Of a stretch of DNA of 64,000 bases, positions 1 to 7,882 are shown in pieces. Under the pieces are notes generated by a model. That model was not told the DNA's origin, ran no database searches, and worked only from the letters and a program-made list of their open reading frames with translations. The position numbers and the translations under genes were made by a program. Source of the stretch: a virus; the IMG/VR virus record IMGVR_UViG_3300031703_000599, positions 1-64,000 of that record; one strand, written 5' to 3'. How positions within the stretch are numbered: position 1 is the stretch's first letter; every line of letters begins with the position of its first letter.

Positions 1-13
1 ATTTGATAGGCAA

Positions 14-223
14 ATGAATGCTGGTCAGTATATAATCTGGGCAGGCAATCGTATCAAAGATCTAGAAGAAGCTGATAAGAATATGTCAGAAGAGATTACA
101 TCTTTGTATGATGAAGTCTCTGCTGCATACGAAGAGATGGGAGAGTACAAAGCATTGCTTATAGAAGCGAATCACGTTCAACGGGTGCTAATAAAGACAC
201 TAGATAAACTAACCGGGAGTTAG
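14..223 (+). CDS. hypothetical protein, coiled-coil-like
   Basis: 69 residues, not recognised. The sequence is rich in E, K, A and L with helical periodicity (for example SEEITSLYDEVSAAYEEM), so a short coiled coil is likely. It opens the plus-strand run of short genes at the left edge and ends 3 bases before the next start. The upstream context is outside the window. Confidence 0.6.
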   Translation: MNAGQYIIWAGNRIKDLEEADKNMSEEITSLYDEVSAAYEEMGEYKALLIEANHVQRVLIKTLDKLTGS

Positions 224-226
224 ACA

Positions 227-418
227 ATGAGTAATAGAAGTGTTAAGAATGTTAAATTTTGGTATTGGCTAGTAGAACGCATGCCAACGCCATTGGTGTA
301 TTTTTGTTTCATGCACGTCCTGGCGCATAGTACAACAGGTAAGTACGGCACAACTATCGCGTCTGAATTAAGTGGAATGGATGCAATTCAACGTTACAGT
401 GACGACAATGGATTATGA
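227..418 (+). CDS. hypothetical protein
   Basis: 63 residues, unrecognised. It has a central hydrophobic and aromatic stretch (LVYFCFMHVLAH) that could be one membrane segment. Its stop overlaps the next start by four bases (ATGA arrangement at 415-418), so the two genes are probably translationally coupled. Confidence 0.5.
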   Translation: MSNRSVKNVKFWYWLVERMPTPLVYFCFMHVLAHSTTGKYGTTIASELSGMDAIQRYSDDNGL

Positions 419-678
419 CAATGAATAATAAAAAAGATCTATTAGATAAAAGCGCAGCAATGACAATTATGAATGTTGCATATGCGAGAATTAAAGAGCT
501 AGAGGATGATTGTAAGTTTTTGCTAGCATTTGCTCCATTTGGCCACACACCTGAAAATCTGTCGCCCATGTTTTATAAGACTGGCACATATGAAGGTGAC
601 GTGGAATTATGTGAGAGAATTAAAAAAATTCAATTAAGTATGCATCCTGTCAAAAGAGAAAGTGATGGCACGATATAA
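415..678 (+). CDS. hypothetical protein
   Basis: 87 residues, soluble and charged, no recognised family. It overlaps its upstream neighbour by 4 bases and its downstream neighbour by 14 bases, the dense packing usual for phage accessory genes. Confidence 0.6.
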   Translation: MTMNNKKDLLDKSAAMTIMNVAYARIKELEDDCKFLLAFAPFGHTPENLSPMFYKTGTYEGDVELCERIKKIQLSMHPVKRESDGTI

Positions 679-982
679 TATGTACCTAGATGATTTGCGT
701 ACACCTCACACTACAAAAGAATGGGTGATTGTGCGCTCTTACCAAGAAGCAGTTGATATGATTGTTGAATTTGGTATGCCAACTTATATCTCATTTGACC
801 ATGACTTGGGTGAAGATGTTCCTACTGGATTTGACTTAGCGAAGTGGATGGTCAATGAACACCTTGATGGTGTGACTCATTGGCCTACTAATTTCGAGTT
901 CAATGTTCACTCTGCTAACCCGGTTGGTGCAGCCAATATTCAGAAATTACTCGATGGTTACATAGCGCATATGTCAATATAA
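665..982 (+). CDS. cREC-type cyclic-phosphate-processing receiver domain protein
   Basis: About 105 residues. It shows the recognisable order LDDLRTP near the N-terminus, then W.IVRSYQEAVDMI, ISFDHDLGED, a G.D.AKWMV helix and FNVHSANPVGAANI at the C-terminus. I match this from memory to the receiver-like cREC family (Pfam cREC_REC), which is proposed to act on or bind cyclic or terminal phosphates. The acidic DD and DHD positions would form the metal site. The first in-frame start is GTG at 662; ATG at 665 is preferred and overlaps the upstream gene. A counter-defence role is possible but is inference. Confidence 0.7.
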   Translation: MARYNMYLDDLRTPHTTKEWVIVRSYQEAVDMIVEFGMPTYISFDHDLGEDVPTGFDLAKWMVNEHLDGVTHWPTNFEFNVHSANPVGAANIQKLLDGYIAHMSI

Positions 983-1048
983 AGGTTGACAGACCAAGAC
1001 ATCTTGTTGTATACTAGTAGTATAAGTTAATTAAAGCGAGAAAGCATA
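981..1048 (+). promoter_or_regulatory. early-type sigma70 promoter with leader, copy 1
   Basis: TTGACA at 986-991 and TATACT at 1010-1015 (18-base spacer), followed by AGTAGTATAAGTTAATTAAA and a GCGAGAAAGCAT leader with a weak Shine-Dalgarno. Copies at 1562 and 2231 are nearly identical over about 68 bases. It drives the genes from 1049. Confidence 0.9.
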
Positions 1049-1225
1049 ATGAATACGTTAAAGCAAGACAATTACAGTAAGAACGGTGCATATAATTATT
1101 GCAACGAACTGTATGCAGAAGATATCGGAACCAAGGGTGAGATATGGAAAGCGTTAATGCAGACTAATTTTAATAAAGACGAAGCTCGTTTGTTAGTTTT
1201 AAAAGATAAGAGTAATATGTCATGA
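1049..1225 (+). CDS. hypothetical protein, 58 aa
   Basis: Directly behind promoter-leader copy 1. It begins MNTLKQDNYSKNGAYNYCNE and ends in NMS. It is soluble with no known domain. Its stop overlaps the next start (ATGA at 1222-1225). Confidence 0.6.
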   Translation: MNTLKQDNYSKNGAYNYCNELYAEDIGTKGEIWKALMQTNFNKDEARLLVLKDKSNMS

Positions 1226-1440
1226 AACAATTTATAATTCCAGTAGGTGTAGTATTACTTCCATTATTATTAATTGGACACAGTATGATAACACCAGTAG
1301 ATGATAGTAAGCAAATGGTGAACAAGGCTGATTGGTTCAATGAGATATGCATAGATGGAGTAGTATATCTATCTAGGACGAGTCGGTTAAGTGTTAAGTT
1401 TAACGTTGATAGTACAGTAGTCTTGTGTGATGATGTATAA
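1222..1440 (+). CDS. hypothetical membrane-anchored protein
   Basis: 72 residues. The N-terminal hydrophobic stretch IIPVGVVLLPLLLIG suggests a signal anchor, followed by a short polar tail with two Cys that would face the periplasm. No family recognised. Second gene of the unit behind promoter copy 1. Confidence 0.55.
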   Translation: MKQFIIPVGVVLLPLLLIGHSMITPVDDSKQMVNKADWFNEICIDGVVYLSRTSRLSVKFNVDSTVVLCDDV

Positions 1441-1558
1441 AGCCGGATTAATTACATTGTTAGTATTAGTACTGGGACTGAATACATACATTGTATTAAC
1501 TAATCCTGTAGTTGTAGACACGCCTCAAGTTGATGATAAATGCTTGAAATTAATTTAA
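1430..1558 (+). CDS. small membrane protein, 42 aa
   Basis: Two adjacent ATGs (1430 and 1433) overlap the end of the previous gene. The product has one hydrophobic segment (GLITLLVLVLGLNTYIVL) and a short polar C-terminus with one Cys. Short N-terminally anchored proteins of this kind recur in the window. Confidence 0.45.
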   Translation: MMYKAGLITLLVLVLGLNTYIVLTNPVVVDTPQVDDKCLKLI

Positions 1559-1561
1559 ATA

Positions 1562-1628
1562 AAAGGTTGACAGACCAAGACATCTTGTAGTATAATAGTA
1601 GTATAAGTTAATTAAAGCGAGAAAGCAT
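1562..1628 (+). promoter_or_regulatory. early-type sigma70 promoter with leader, copy 2
   Basis: TTGACA at 1567-1572 and TATAAT at 1591-1596 (18-base spacer). The downstream AGTAGTATAAGTTAATTAAA box and GCGAGAAAGCAT leader match copies 1 and 3. It differs from copy 1 by about one base before the -10, which gives a perfect -10 hexamer. Confidence 0.9.
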
Positions 1629-2030
1629 ATGAGTACTAGAAGCGCAATAGGTTACATGACTCCAACAGGCAGTGTTCGTACAGTGTATTGTCATTTTGAT
1701 GGATACATCATTGATGGGGTTGGTGAGATGCTAGCAACAGAGTATCAGGCTGCATACCGCGTAGCACAGTTAGTAGAAATGGGCGATATCAGTTCGCTAG
1801 GTAGAACACCATTTACAACTACTTTTTATGGACGCGATCGTAAAGAGACTGAAATTGAGACACAGGAGTACAGTAGCGTACAGGCTTTTGTTGACAACTA
1901 CGGTGACGATTTTGAATACATTTATATGTATGGACGCGATGGTTGGTTGGTTAAAACTGAAGGCCGTGACTGGACTCGTTTAGATAGTACAATAGAAGCT
2001 AAAGCTAATATGGAATTTGCAAATGCGTAA
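1629..2030 (+). CDS. conserved phage protein, MSTRS-type
   Basis: 133 residues. The start MSTRSAIGYMTPTGSVRTVY followed by CHFDGYI..VGEML resembles a small family common in large phages (recalled, function unknown) whose members begin MSTRS.IG and carry a YCH.DGY motif. Soluble, acidic, no membrane segment. First gene behind promoter copy 2. Confidence 0.65.
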   Translation: MSTRSAIGYMTPTGSVRTVYCHFDGYIIDGVGEMLATEYQAAYRVAQLVEMGDISSLGRTPFTTTFYGRDRKETEIETQEYSSVQAFVDNYGDDFEYIYMYGRDGWLVKTEGRDWTRLDSTIEAKANMEFANA

Positions 2031-2133
2031 ACATCAGATTGTATTGGCTGTGCTTGCTGTGGTAATTATCGCAGTACAGTATCAGTCAGTGGTTAACTGG
2101 GTAATTGATTTACTAACAGGCCAGTCGCGATGA
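2023..2133 (+). CDS. small membrane protein, 36 aa
   Basis: It starts inside the end of the previous gene. One hydrophobic helix (IVLAVLAVVIIAVQY) follows a basic N-terminus (MRKH). Its stop overlaps the next ATG. Confidence 0.4.
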   Translation: MRKHQIVLAVLAVVIIAVQYQSVVNWVIDLLTGQSR

Positions 2134-2231
2134 ATTGGGATGTGTTAATGATTAGTGTATTCTATACATCCTTGTATATTAGCGCATGGTGGTTATTATT
2201 TAAACTAGTTGGACGAAATGTAAGTAAATAA
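2130..2231 (+). CDS. small membrane protein, 33 aa
   Basis: Starts in an ATGA overlap with the previous gene. Most of the product is one hydrophobic, aromatic segment (MISVFYTSLYISAWWLLF) with a basic tail. It ends exactly at the beginning of promoter copy 3. Too short for family assignment. Confidence 0.35.
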   Translation: MNWDVLMISVFYTSLYISAWWLLFKLVGRNVSK

Positions 2232-2297
2232 AAGGTTGACAGACCAAGACATCTTGTTGTATACTAGTAGTATAAGTTAATTAAAGCGAGAACGCAT
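2231..2297 (+). promoter_or_regulatory. early-type sigma70 promoter with leader, copy 3
   Basis: TTGACA at 2236-2241 and TATACT at 2260-2265. The same leader as copies 1 and 2 follows, with one change (GAACGCAT instead of GAAAGCAT) just before the start codon at 2298. Confidence 0.9.
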
Positions 2298-2567
2298 ATG
2301 TTAAATTCAAAAAGAGATTCACTAATAAGTTACATTAGCGATGCATATAAAGATTTACATGGTATGCGTCCTCGCTTTTATAATTGGGACGTGATGACCG
2401 TCGCACAGTTAACTAGTGAAGCCGACGAGCTAAGTGATGCACTCGACTACGAGATTAACCGTGAGAAGATTGAACTTGATCGCAACATGGATACGTTTAT
2501 GCAGTTTGCACCAAATGCAGACACAGCCAAACGTTGGATTGAACAAAGCTTAGGAGAGTACGCATGA
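2298..2567 (+). CDS. hypothetical protein
   Basis: 89 residues, predicted mostly helical and acidic, unrecognised. First gene behind promoter copy 3. Its stop overlaps the following ATG by four bases. Confidence 0.6.
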   Translation: MLNSKRDSLISYISDAYKDLHGMRPRFYNWDVMTVAQLTSEADELSDALDYEINREKIELDRNMDTFMQFAPNADTAKRWIEQSLGEYA

Positions 2568-2770
2568 TAGTTAAAAAAGAATTTAAAGAAGGCATTACTG
2601 TTGACCTAACTGGTCCTAGTGGCAATGCGTATAACTTACTTGGGTTAGCAAAGAGTCTTTCTAAGCCAGACCATGCAGATATACTAGCAGAAATGATGAG
2701 CGGTGACTATGAGAATTTAGTTAGCGTGTTTGATGAATATTTTGGTGACGTTGTAACATTGGAGAGATAG
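2564..2770 (+). CDS. hypothetical protein
   Basis: 68 residues. It begins MIVKKEFKEGITVDLTGPSG and the middle (GNAYNLLGLAKSLSK) suggests a small alpha/beta fold. Similar short proteins occur in large phages, but I cannot name the family. Coupled to the gene before it. Confidence 0.6.
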   Translation: MIVKKEFKEGITVDLTGPSGNAYNLLGLAKSLSKPDHADILAEMMSGDYENLVSVFDEYFGDVVTLER

Positions 2771-2771
2771 T

Positions 2772-3023
2772 ATGAAACGTAATTATCGTAAAGCATTTAC
2801 TGAATTAAAGAAAATGGGTTGTCCAGTCATTGAAGGTGGATGGGACCGTGAAGATGGTTTCATTATTAGTGCCGAAATGAACGAGCATGATATTTGGGCA
2901 GACTACTATGAACAAGGATACGGACACTTTGGTGTTAAACAAGAAGTGTGTGACGTGTTAGGCAAGCATGATTTATTTGCCGAATGGATTAACCCTGGCG
3001 TAGTTGGCGTATGTCAGGTATAA
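2772..3023 (+). CDS. hypothetical protein
   Basis: 83 residues, W/Y/D-rich and soluble (EMNEHDIWADYYEQGYGHFG). Unrecognised. It follows the previous stop by one base and is in the same transcription unit. Confidence 0.6.
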   Translation: MKRNYRKAFTELKKMGCPVIEGGWDREDGFIISAEMNEHDIWADYYEQGYGHFGVKQEVCDVLGKHDLFAEWINPGVVGVCQV

Positions 3024-3075
3024 GTTTTTGAATAAATAAAGTAAGTTACGAAACAACCTAAAATGGAAGAAGTGC

Positions 3076-3321
3076 ATGATATTGTGGTTTAGAGGTCTGC
3101 TTGGATGGAGCATAATAAACGAATTTGAACAAGACTTGTTTGATAACGGACCTGAGATCAAGTTACCTGCAGCAGTTACGCGAGTAGAAGTAATCGACAA
3201 CACTGGGCGCGTATACGCAAATCATGATGTCACTGAAGCATTTTATCAAATGCAAGACGATGGTTGCACATTAAAGCTATTTGTAAATTGGGGTGACCCA
3301 GAACCAAAGGAATCAAAATGA
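3076..3321 (+). CDS. hypothetical protein
   Basis: 81 residues, unrecognised. The ATG at 3076 is preceded by GGAAGAAG. A short aromatic N-terminus is followed by a beta-rich region (VTRVEVIDNTGRVYANHDVT). The last codons overlap the start of the nuclease gene. Confidence 0.5.
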   Translation: MILWFRGLLGWSIINEFEQDLFDNGPEIKLPAAVTRVEVIDNTGRVYANHDVTEAFYQMQDDGCTLKLFVNWGDPEPKESK

Positions 3322-3764
3322 AGACAATATTAACAACATTTGCAATTGTAGCACTGGCTTTAGCGGCTACTTGCACGTATGCAAAAGAACCAGTAATGGT
3401 TGAATATGATTATGAAATTACACGAGTTATAGACGGCGACACAGTTGCATTTAGGGCAGACTTTTTACCTGATCCGATTAAGAAAGAACTAAGTATTCGC
3501 GTATACGGTGTAGATACTCCAGAAAAGAGTTGGCGAGCAGAATGTGACCAAGAAGCAATATGGGGAGCAGAAGCAAGTAAATTTACAACGAACATGATTG
3601 CAAGTGCTCACACTATTAAAGTTGCTATTTACAAATGGGACAAGTATGGTGGACGTGTACTAGGTGACATTATCATTGATGGTATCAGCTTACGACAGCT
3701 ATTGCTTGGTAATGGATTTGCTCGTGAATACTATGGCGACAAAAAAGAGTCATGGTGCAATTAA
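3318..3764 (+). CDS. secreted thermonuclease-like (SNase family) endonuclease
   Basis: 148 residues. A Sec-type signal peptide (MKTILTTFAIVALALAATCTYA) is followed by a staphylococcal-nuclease fold: VIDGDTV (metal Asp), RVYGVDTPE (catalytic Arg and second Asp), an acidic GAEA position, then DKYGGRVLGDI with the second catalytic Arg. Size and motif order fit the family, which cuts DNA and RNA with calcium. Export implies action in the periplasm or outside the cell, for example on host or competitor nucleic acid; that role is inference. Its 3' end overlaps the next gene by 32 bases in another frame. Confidence 0.88.
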   Translation: MKTILTTFAIVALALAATCTYAKEPVMVEYDYEITRVIDGDTVAFRADFLPDPIKKELSIRVYGVDTPEKSWRAECDQEAIWGAEASKFTTNMIASAHTIKVAIYKWDKYGGRVLGDIIIDGISLRQLLLGNGFAREYYGDKKESWCN

Positions 3765-4950
3765 ATTGACTGAGAATAAAGGCTTTTGTATACTACCATT
3801 CACTGGTGTCTTTATACAAAATAACAGAATTAGATTATGCTGTGAAAGTAAAGAAGATACTAAGCATTATCTCTCAGGTGATTCTAGTATTTCTGATATA
3901 TGGAATAACCAGTTTTATCAAGATACTAGGACAGAAATGCTTGCTGGCAATTTGCCAGCAGGATGTAGTACGTGCAGAATGGACGAAGCAGCAGGCGAAG
4001 AAAGCATGCGACTGTGGGAAAACTCACAAATTGATAACATTGATGAATACACTGATATAATATGTGCAGCACCTAGTGGGTTTGATGTACGCCCGACTAA
4101 TAAATGTAACCTTGAATGTGTAATGTGTGACGGTGGCGCCAGTACCGCTATTAATAGTAGACTTGTATACCACAATAAAGATGTAACCGGATTTCCCATA
4201 CAAGCAGGCAAAGTATGGGAAGAAAATCGTTTTGTTATTAACCATATTCAACAAAACAGTGATAAGATTACTACAATGAGGTTCGCAGGTGGTGAACCAT
4301 TCTTGATGCCAGAAGTATTAGAAATTATCGATTACTTAGTGAGCACAGGCGAAAGTAAAAACATTAAATTAAGATTCACCACAAACGGCACTGTGGTACG
4401 CAATAAATGGTTCAGTGAGAAATTAGTAAAATTTAAAAGCGTGAAGTTGAATGTAAGCATTGACGCCATTGGTGAGATCGGAGAATACGTAAGGTACCCT
4501 TGTAAGTGGAGTGTAGTGGATAAAAATATGCAGCTCTTTAAGAAAATTGCAAAAAACAATCCACATATAACGATAAGCCTAGCGCCTGTTATACACGTAC
4601 TAACTGCACTAGATATGGATAAAGTAATTGAGTATGCTGCAATTAACAAAATTGATTTAGCATTGACTCCAGTGTATGCTGCTGCCGGCGGCGGGAATCA
4701 TTTATCAACTGAATTATTAACTGACGAACTGAAACAACTTGCATATGATAAAATAATGAATGTGCTTGCACGTTATCCTAATATGGATTTTAACATAGGC
4801 AAAAAGTTTATTACACAACTATTAAGTACGCCACAACTAACTGACGCAACTACAATACAGCAACTTAATAAAGTTATAAGGTATTGGGATAGTCATAGAA
4901 AAGTTAAGTTTTTAGAACAGTACCCATATCTAGATTACTTAATAGAATAA
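3733..4950 (+). CDS. radical SAM protein with N-terminal twitch domain
   Basis: 405 residues from the ATG at 3733, which overlaps the nuclease end; a longer frame reaches 3664 but overlaps much more. The N-terminal auxiliary-cluster ligands are C19 in GFCILPF, C36-C37 and C78xxC81. The radical-SAM motif CNLECVMC spans 125-132 and an AGGEPF SAM-contact motif follows. This order matches the twitch-domain radical SAM family seen in marine phages and bacteria (NF033640-like, recalled). The reaction is unknown. It is the only plus-strand member of the island on the left side and faces the minus-strand operon. Confidence 0.9.
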   Translation: MATKKSHGAIKLTENKGFCILPFTGVFIQNNRIRLCCESKEDTKHYLSGDSSISDIWNNQFYQDTRTEMLAGNLPAGCSTCRMDEAAGEESMRLWENSQIDNIDEYTDIICAAPSGFDVRPTNKCNLECVMCDGGASTAINSRLVYHNKDVTGFPIQAGKVWEENRFVINHIQQNSDKITTMRFAGGEPFLMPEVLEIIDYLVSTGESKNIKLRFTTNGTVVRNKWFSEKLVKFKSVKLNVSIDAIGEIGEYVRYPCKWSVVDKNMQLFKKIAKNNPHITISLAPVIHVLTALDMDKVIEYAAINKIDLALTPVYAAAGGGNHLSTELLTDELKQLAYDKIMNVLARYPNMDFNIGKKFITQLLSTPQLTDATTIQQLNKVIRYWDSHRKVKFLEQYPYLDYLIE

Positions 4951-4956
4951 AGAACA

Positions 4957-5592
4957 TTATCGTTCACTTAAATGATCAGATACAAACTGTATACTGTCAT
5001 CACATACTCTCACATTAACTACTAACCATAAACTATCACAGTTCGCGCTTGCATTGAACAGTGTATGCGCTTTGGTAGTGTTTACTACGTAGCATTGACC
5101 ATGCTCCCAATGTAAAGTCGTATCTTCTAACATAAACCTAACGTGAGGAGGATTGCAGTTTTCCAACGGCCATATTAATCTAAAGCTAGTTTGTTCTCCA
5201 GTTCTGTGATCGCGGTGCGGCGGAAAGTATCCGCCTGGGTGTAGATTTAAAAAGTGAGACCTTACACTCCATTCTAACATAGGACCAATTACACGTTGTA
5301 ATTCTTCACTTGCATGATAAACATCAGTTGGTATGTTGAAGTCGCGCTCAGAAAATTTAGTGCCATGTTCGCTGTTATACTCACCTAGGCTATCTAGAGC
5401 AGGACCAGGCCCTGCTATTCCACGTTCGTTTATAATGCACAATCCCGATCTACGAATCCACTCTTTACGTGGATTATATTGCGACCATGTACCTGCAAAG
5501 TCTTCAATCTCACCAAACATCTTGTTCACATCAAGCTCTGCGTCTAGTTGGTAAAAGTCTCCAAACTTTGTAATTGCGGATATATCTGCCAT
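4957..5592 (-). CDS. Fe(II)/2OG oxygenase, aspartyl/asparaginyl-hydroxylase-like
   Basis: 211 residues. The core in the second half is HPGGYFPPHRDH (HxD iron ligands), FRLIWPLEN (an Arg before a PL turn), W..GQCYVVNTTKAHTLFN (distal His), then LWLVVNVRV. This order fits the cupin-fold aspartyl beta-hydroxylase/LpxO-like oxygenases that use iron and 2-oxoglutarate. Last gene of the minus-strand island; its start overlaps the stop of the radical SAM gene at 5592, so it is probably co-translated. Confidence 0.8.
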   Translation of the reverse strand: MADISAITKFGDFYQLDAELDVNKMFGEIEDFAGTWSQYNPRKEWIRRSGLCIINERGIAGPGPALDSLGEYNSEHGTKFSERDFNIPTDVYHASEELQRVIGPMLEWSVRSHFLNLHPGGYFPPHRDHRTGEQTSFRLIWPLENCNPPHVRFMLEDTTLHWEHGQCYVVNTTKAHTLFNASANCDSLWLVVNVRVCDDSIQFVSDHLSER

Positions 5593-6725
5593 TACACCAC
5601 TATCTTGCGTTTAGGAATTTTACTGTCGGCGCTGCTAACGCAACTTTTTGTAGTGCATATAGTTGGCTGTTTAAATAACTGGAATCCTGTTTCAATGTTA
5701 CCAAGTGGTTGATCATGGCAACTATAACTACGCTTAATGCTTCCATCTGGTTCACGTATAATAATACCTTGGTAACCGCTGTTACACATCCACCCTTCAA
5801 AGTTATTAAAGTTGAATGCATTAAACCGCTCTGCTTGGTCCATGTACCAGCTTTTGCCTTTGGAGTCTTTAAACTCTACTTGCATGTTCCATGGAACACT
5901 TGCATCATTTTTACCAATAGTGTAACCAGGCACCTCAAAGCTAGGCTTAGGACGTTTTACTACGTTTGCAATAGCTGCTTTGGCTTCTGTGTAGCTGCGT
6001 TGTGGCATTCCGTTATGCAGCTTTTCTAGCATCTCAGGCGTGTACCCGTCTACAATTTTACTTGCAGTTGGATCACTTTGTGGTTTAAGAGTTACGTTAA
6101 TGCCCTGTTCATGGAAGAACAAAGCATTTTCCCAATCGCGGTCAAACCATTCTGGTACCATAACCTGATTAATTGTAACTTGTATATCATGCTGTTGGCA
6201 GAATATAAGTTTGTCAGCAAATTCTTGTAGTTTTTCTTTTGAGTCTAAATGCTCAGTGTGCAAACTTGCTGTGATACTTGCGCGGTGGAAGGCAGCTACA
6301 GTTTTTACATATGTTTCGTGCCACTTCATTGGGCGGCTCATGTTTGTTGTCATGTGTACACTTGTATAGTTTGTATTATGTACGTCATCAGCGAGATGTT
6401 GTAGCATGTCTAAGTAGCCAGGGTGGAAAGTAGGTTCTCCTCCACTTAAACTAAAGTGGAAACTGTTAAACCCGTTCTCACGTGCTTGTCGCTTAATTTC
6501 ATCTATTGTTATAAGGTTCAATTCCGTAGGACGATGATCTTTTTTACTACTTCTAGCATAAGGCCAGCAGTAACTACAATTGTAGTTACAAAAACGGCCA
6601 AGCAGCCAGCTTACTGTAAACAAATCGCGATATAACAATGTGCGCTGTCCTACGCTAACAATGTCGTCAAATGGGATCTTTGTAAAATCATAATTACTCC
6701 ATTTTAATTCTTCACTATCGCTCAT
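5592..6725 (-). CDS. radical SAM protein with C-terminal auxiliary-cluster region
   Basis: 377 residues. CNYNCSYC lies at residues 46-53, SLSGGEPTFHPG near residue 96, and a C-terminal Cys set (GWMCNSGY, SYSCHDQ, TICTTKSC) resembles a SPASM/twitch module binding a second cluster. Unlike most neighbours it has no N-terminal twitch domain, so it is a second architecture in the same operon. Overlaps the upstream gene by 11 bases. Substrate unknown. Confidence 0.88.
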   Translation of the reverse strand: MSDSEELKWSNYDFTKIPFDDIVSVGQRTLLYRDLFTVSWLLGRFCNYNCSYCWPYARSSKKDHRPTELNLITIDEIKRQARENGFNSFHFSLSGGEPTFHPGYLDMLQHLADDVHNTNYTSVHMTTNMSRPMKWHETYVKTVAAFHRASITASLHTEHLDSKEKLQEFADKLIFCQQHDIQVTINQVMVPEWFDRDWENALFFHEQGINVTLKPQSDPTASKIVDGYTPEMLEKLHNGMPQRSYTEAKAAIANVVKRPKPSFEVPGYTIGKNDASVPWNMQVEFKDSKGKSWYMDQAERFNAFNFNNFEGWMCNSGYQGIIIREPDGSIKRSYSCHDQPLGNIETGFQLFKQPTICTTKSCVSSADSKIPKRKIVV

Positions 6726-7320
6726 ATGTTTCTCCTAGTAAATTATAGCTGTTTAATAGTTCCATGTTTTTCTCTGTGTACTCTGCTAGTGTGTGCTTGA
6801 GGCTGTTTACTGTTATGGTTGAATCAAAGAAATCTATAAGTTTTCTCATTTCTTCTTCGTCTTGTTGAAAGTATAATTTTTCAAAGTTTATAACAAGATC
6901 AACTTCGCCTGTGTCGCCTATTTTAAAATTTAGTTGTTTGTTTGTTACGGAATGTATCTCACTTGGAATTGGTGTGTTATATTGCAATGCATTTTTTAAA
7001 AGTTTAAGTGCGGTTGCATATGTATATCCATATGATGTTGATATATCAATACTGCATGTTTGGTATTGTGCTAGTGCTTCTTTATCTCGTATATATTCAT
7101 ATCTGTGCATAGTAATAATAGGTGAACCACGTTCCATGCTAATATGTGTATCATTATTGTATATATGGTCTATACCAGTGTGAGTTAATGCTGTTACATA
7201 TTCGTTATTTTGAATACTATATACTCCGGCTGATTCGGGCATACCTAATAATTCATACGCTAATCCGCATCCACCTGATCCACCATAAAATATTAAAATC
7301 TTTGTAGTGTTATTCATCAC
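6715..7320 (-). CDS. possible sulfotransferase-like protein
   Basis: 201 residues. The N-terminus KILIFYGGSGGCGLAYELL resembles a nucleotide-binding beta-alpha turn but lacks the Walker GKS/T. The C-terminal INFEKLYF..DEEEMRKLIDFF followed by EYTEKNMELL resembles the end of sulfotransferase-superfamily proteins found in marine bacteria and phages. Assignment is by pattern only. It lies between an SDR gene and a radical SAM gene, overlapping both. Confidence 0.4.
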   Translation of the reverse strand: MMNNTTKILIFYGGSGGCGLAYELLGMPESAGVYSIQNNEYVTALTHTGIDHIYNNDTHISMERGSPIITMHRYEYIRDKEALAQYQTCSIDISTSYGYTYATALKLLKNALQYNTPIPSEIHSVTNKQLNFKIGDTGEVDLVINFEKLYFQQDEEEMRKLIDFFDSTITVNSLKHTLAEYTEKNMELLNSYNLLGETYER

Positions 7321-7882
7321 TTGACCATTCTACCTGTACAGGATCAACACTTAGCTCATTTACTGCTAAGTGCGCTGGTGCGTTGATTACGTATTCAATA
7401 CAATCAACTGCTTCGTCTAGAGTCATTATCTTACGACCTGGATGCTTCTTTGCATTGTTCTCGAGAGTACCAAATGTAACATAACTTACTTTTGGTCCGC
7501 CTTGCCATATGCTTTTTAATCCCATTGCATTACTTGTACTACGCAATGCCTTCTTCTCTTGTTGATAGAGCCAATCTGATCCTTTCGTGGCCCTGTCAGT
7601 TGTGCTACCTAAGTTCACAATATGTAGTCGTTTAAGGTTGGTTAACGCCGCTTTATAGACTACATCTAGTACCAGGGTTTGATGGAACTGCCAGAGTGCG
7701 CTACAGTTAATAAAAACGTCAAAGTTAAGAGCCTTTTCTGCAAGCTTGTGTTTATAGCCATTTTCAGTTAAATCGTATCCCCATGTTGTTCTACCAACAA
7801 ACACAGTTTGAGGCCAGCGTTTGGCAATAGCACTTGCTACACCTTCTTCTGGGTTACCTGTACATAGTATTGTCTTTGTCAT
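7310..7882 (-). CDS. short-chain dehydrogenase/reductase
   Basis: 190 residues. A Rossmann start KTILCTGNPEEGVASAIA, a VFINCSALW strand, LGSTTDRATKGSDWLYQQEK containing the YxxxK catalytic pair with a preceding Ser, and NELSVDP at the end match the SDR layout. It is shorter than typical SDRs (about 250), mainly in loops. It probably reduces or oxidises an intermediate of the island's pathway (inference). One-base overlap with the upstream radical SAM gene. Confidence 0.75.
   Translation of the reverse strand: MTKTILCTGNPEEGVASAIAKRWPQTVFVGRTTWGYDLTENGYKHKLAEKALNFDVFINCSALWQFHQTLVLDVVYKAALTNLKRLHIVNLGSTTDRATKGSDWLYQQEKKALRSTSNAMGLKSIWQGGPKVSYVTFGTLENNAKKHPGRKIMTLDEAVDCIEYVINAPAHLAVNELSVDPVQVEWSSDE

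Noticed and set aside
981-2297. CRISPR-like array from the three repeated cassettes
   Set aside because: The repeats are about 600 bases apart with genes between them and contain promoter elements; they are promoter-leaders.
4332-4649. 105-residue minus-strand open frame
   Set aside because: Lies wholly inside the radical SAM gene on the opposite strand; hydrophobic composition reflects the reverse complement of charged codons.
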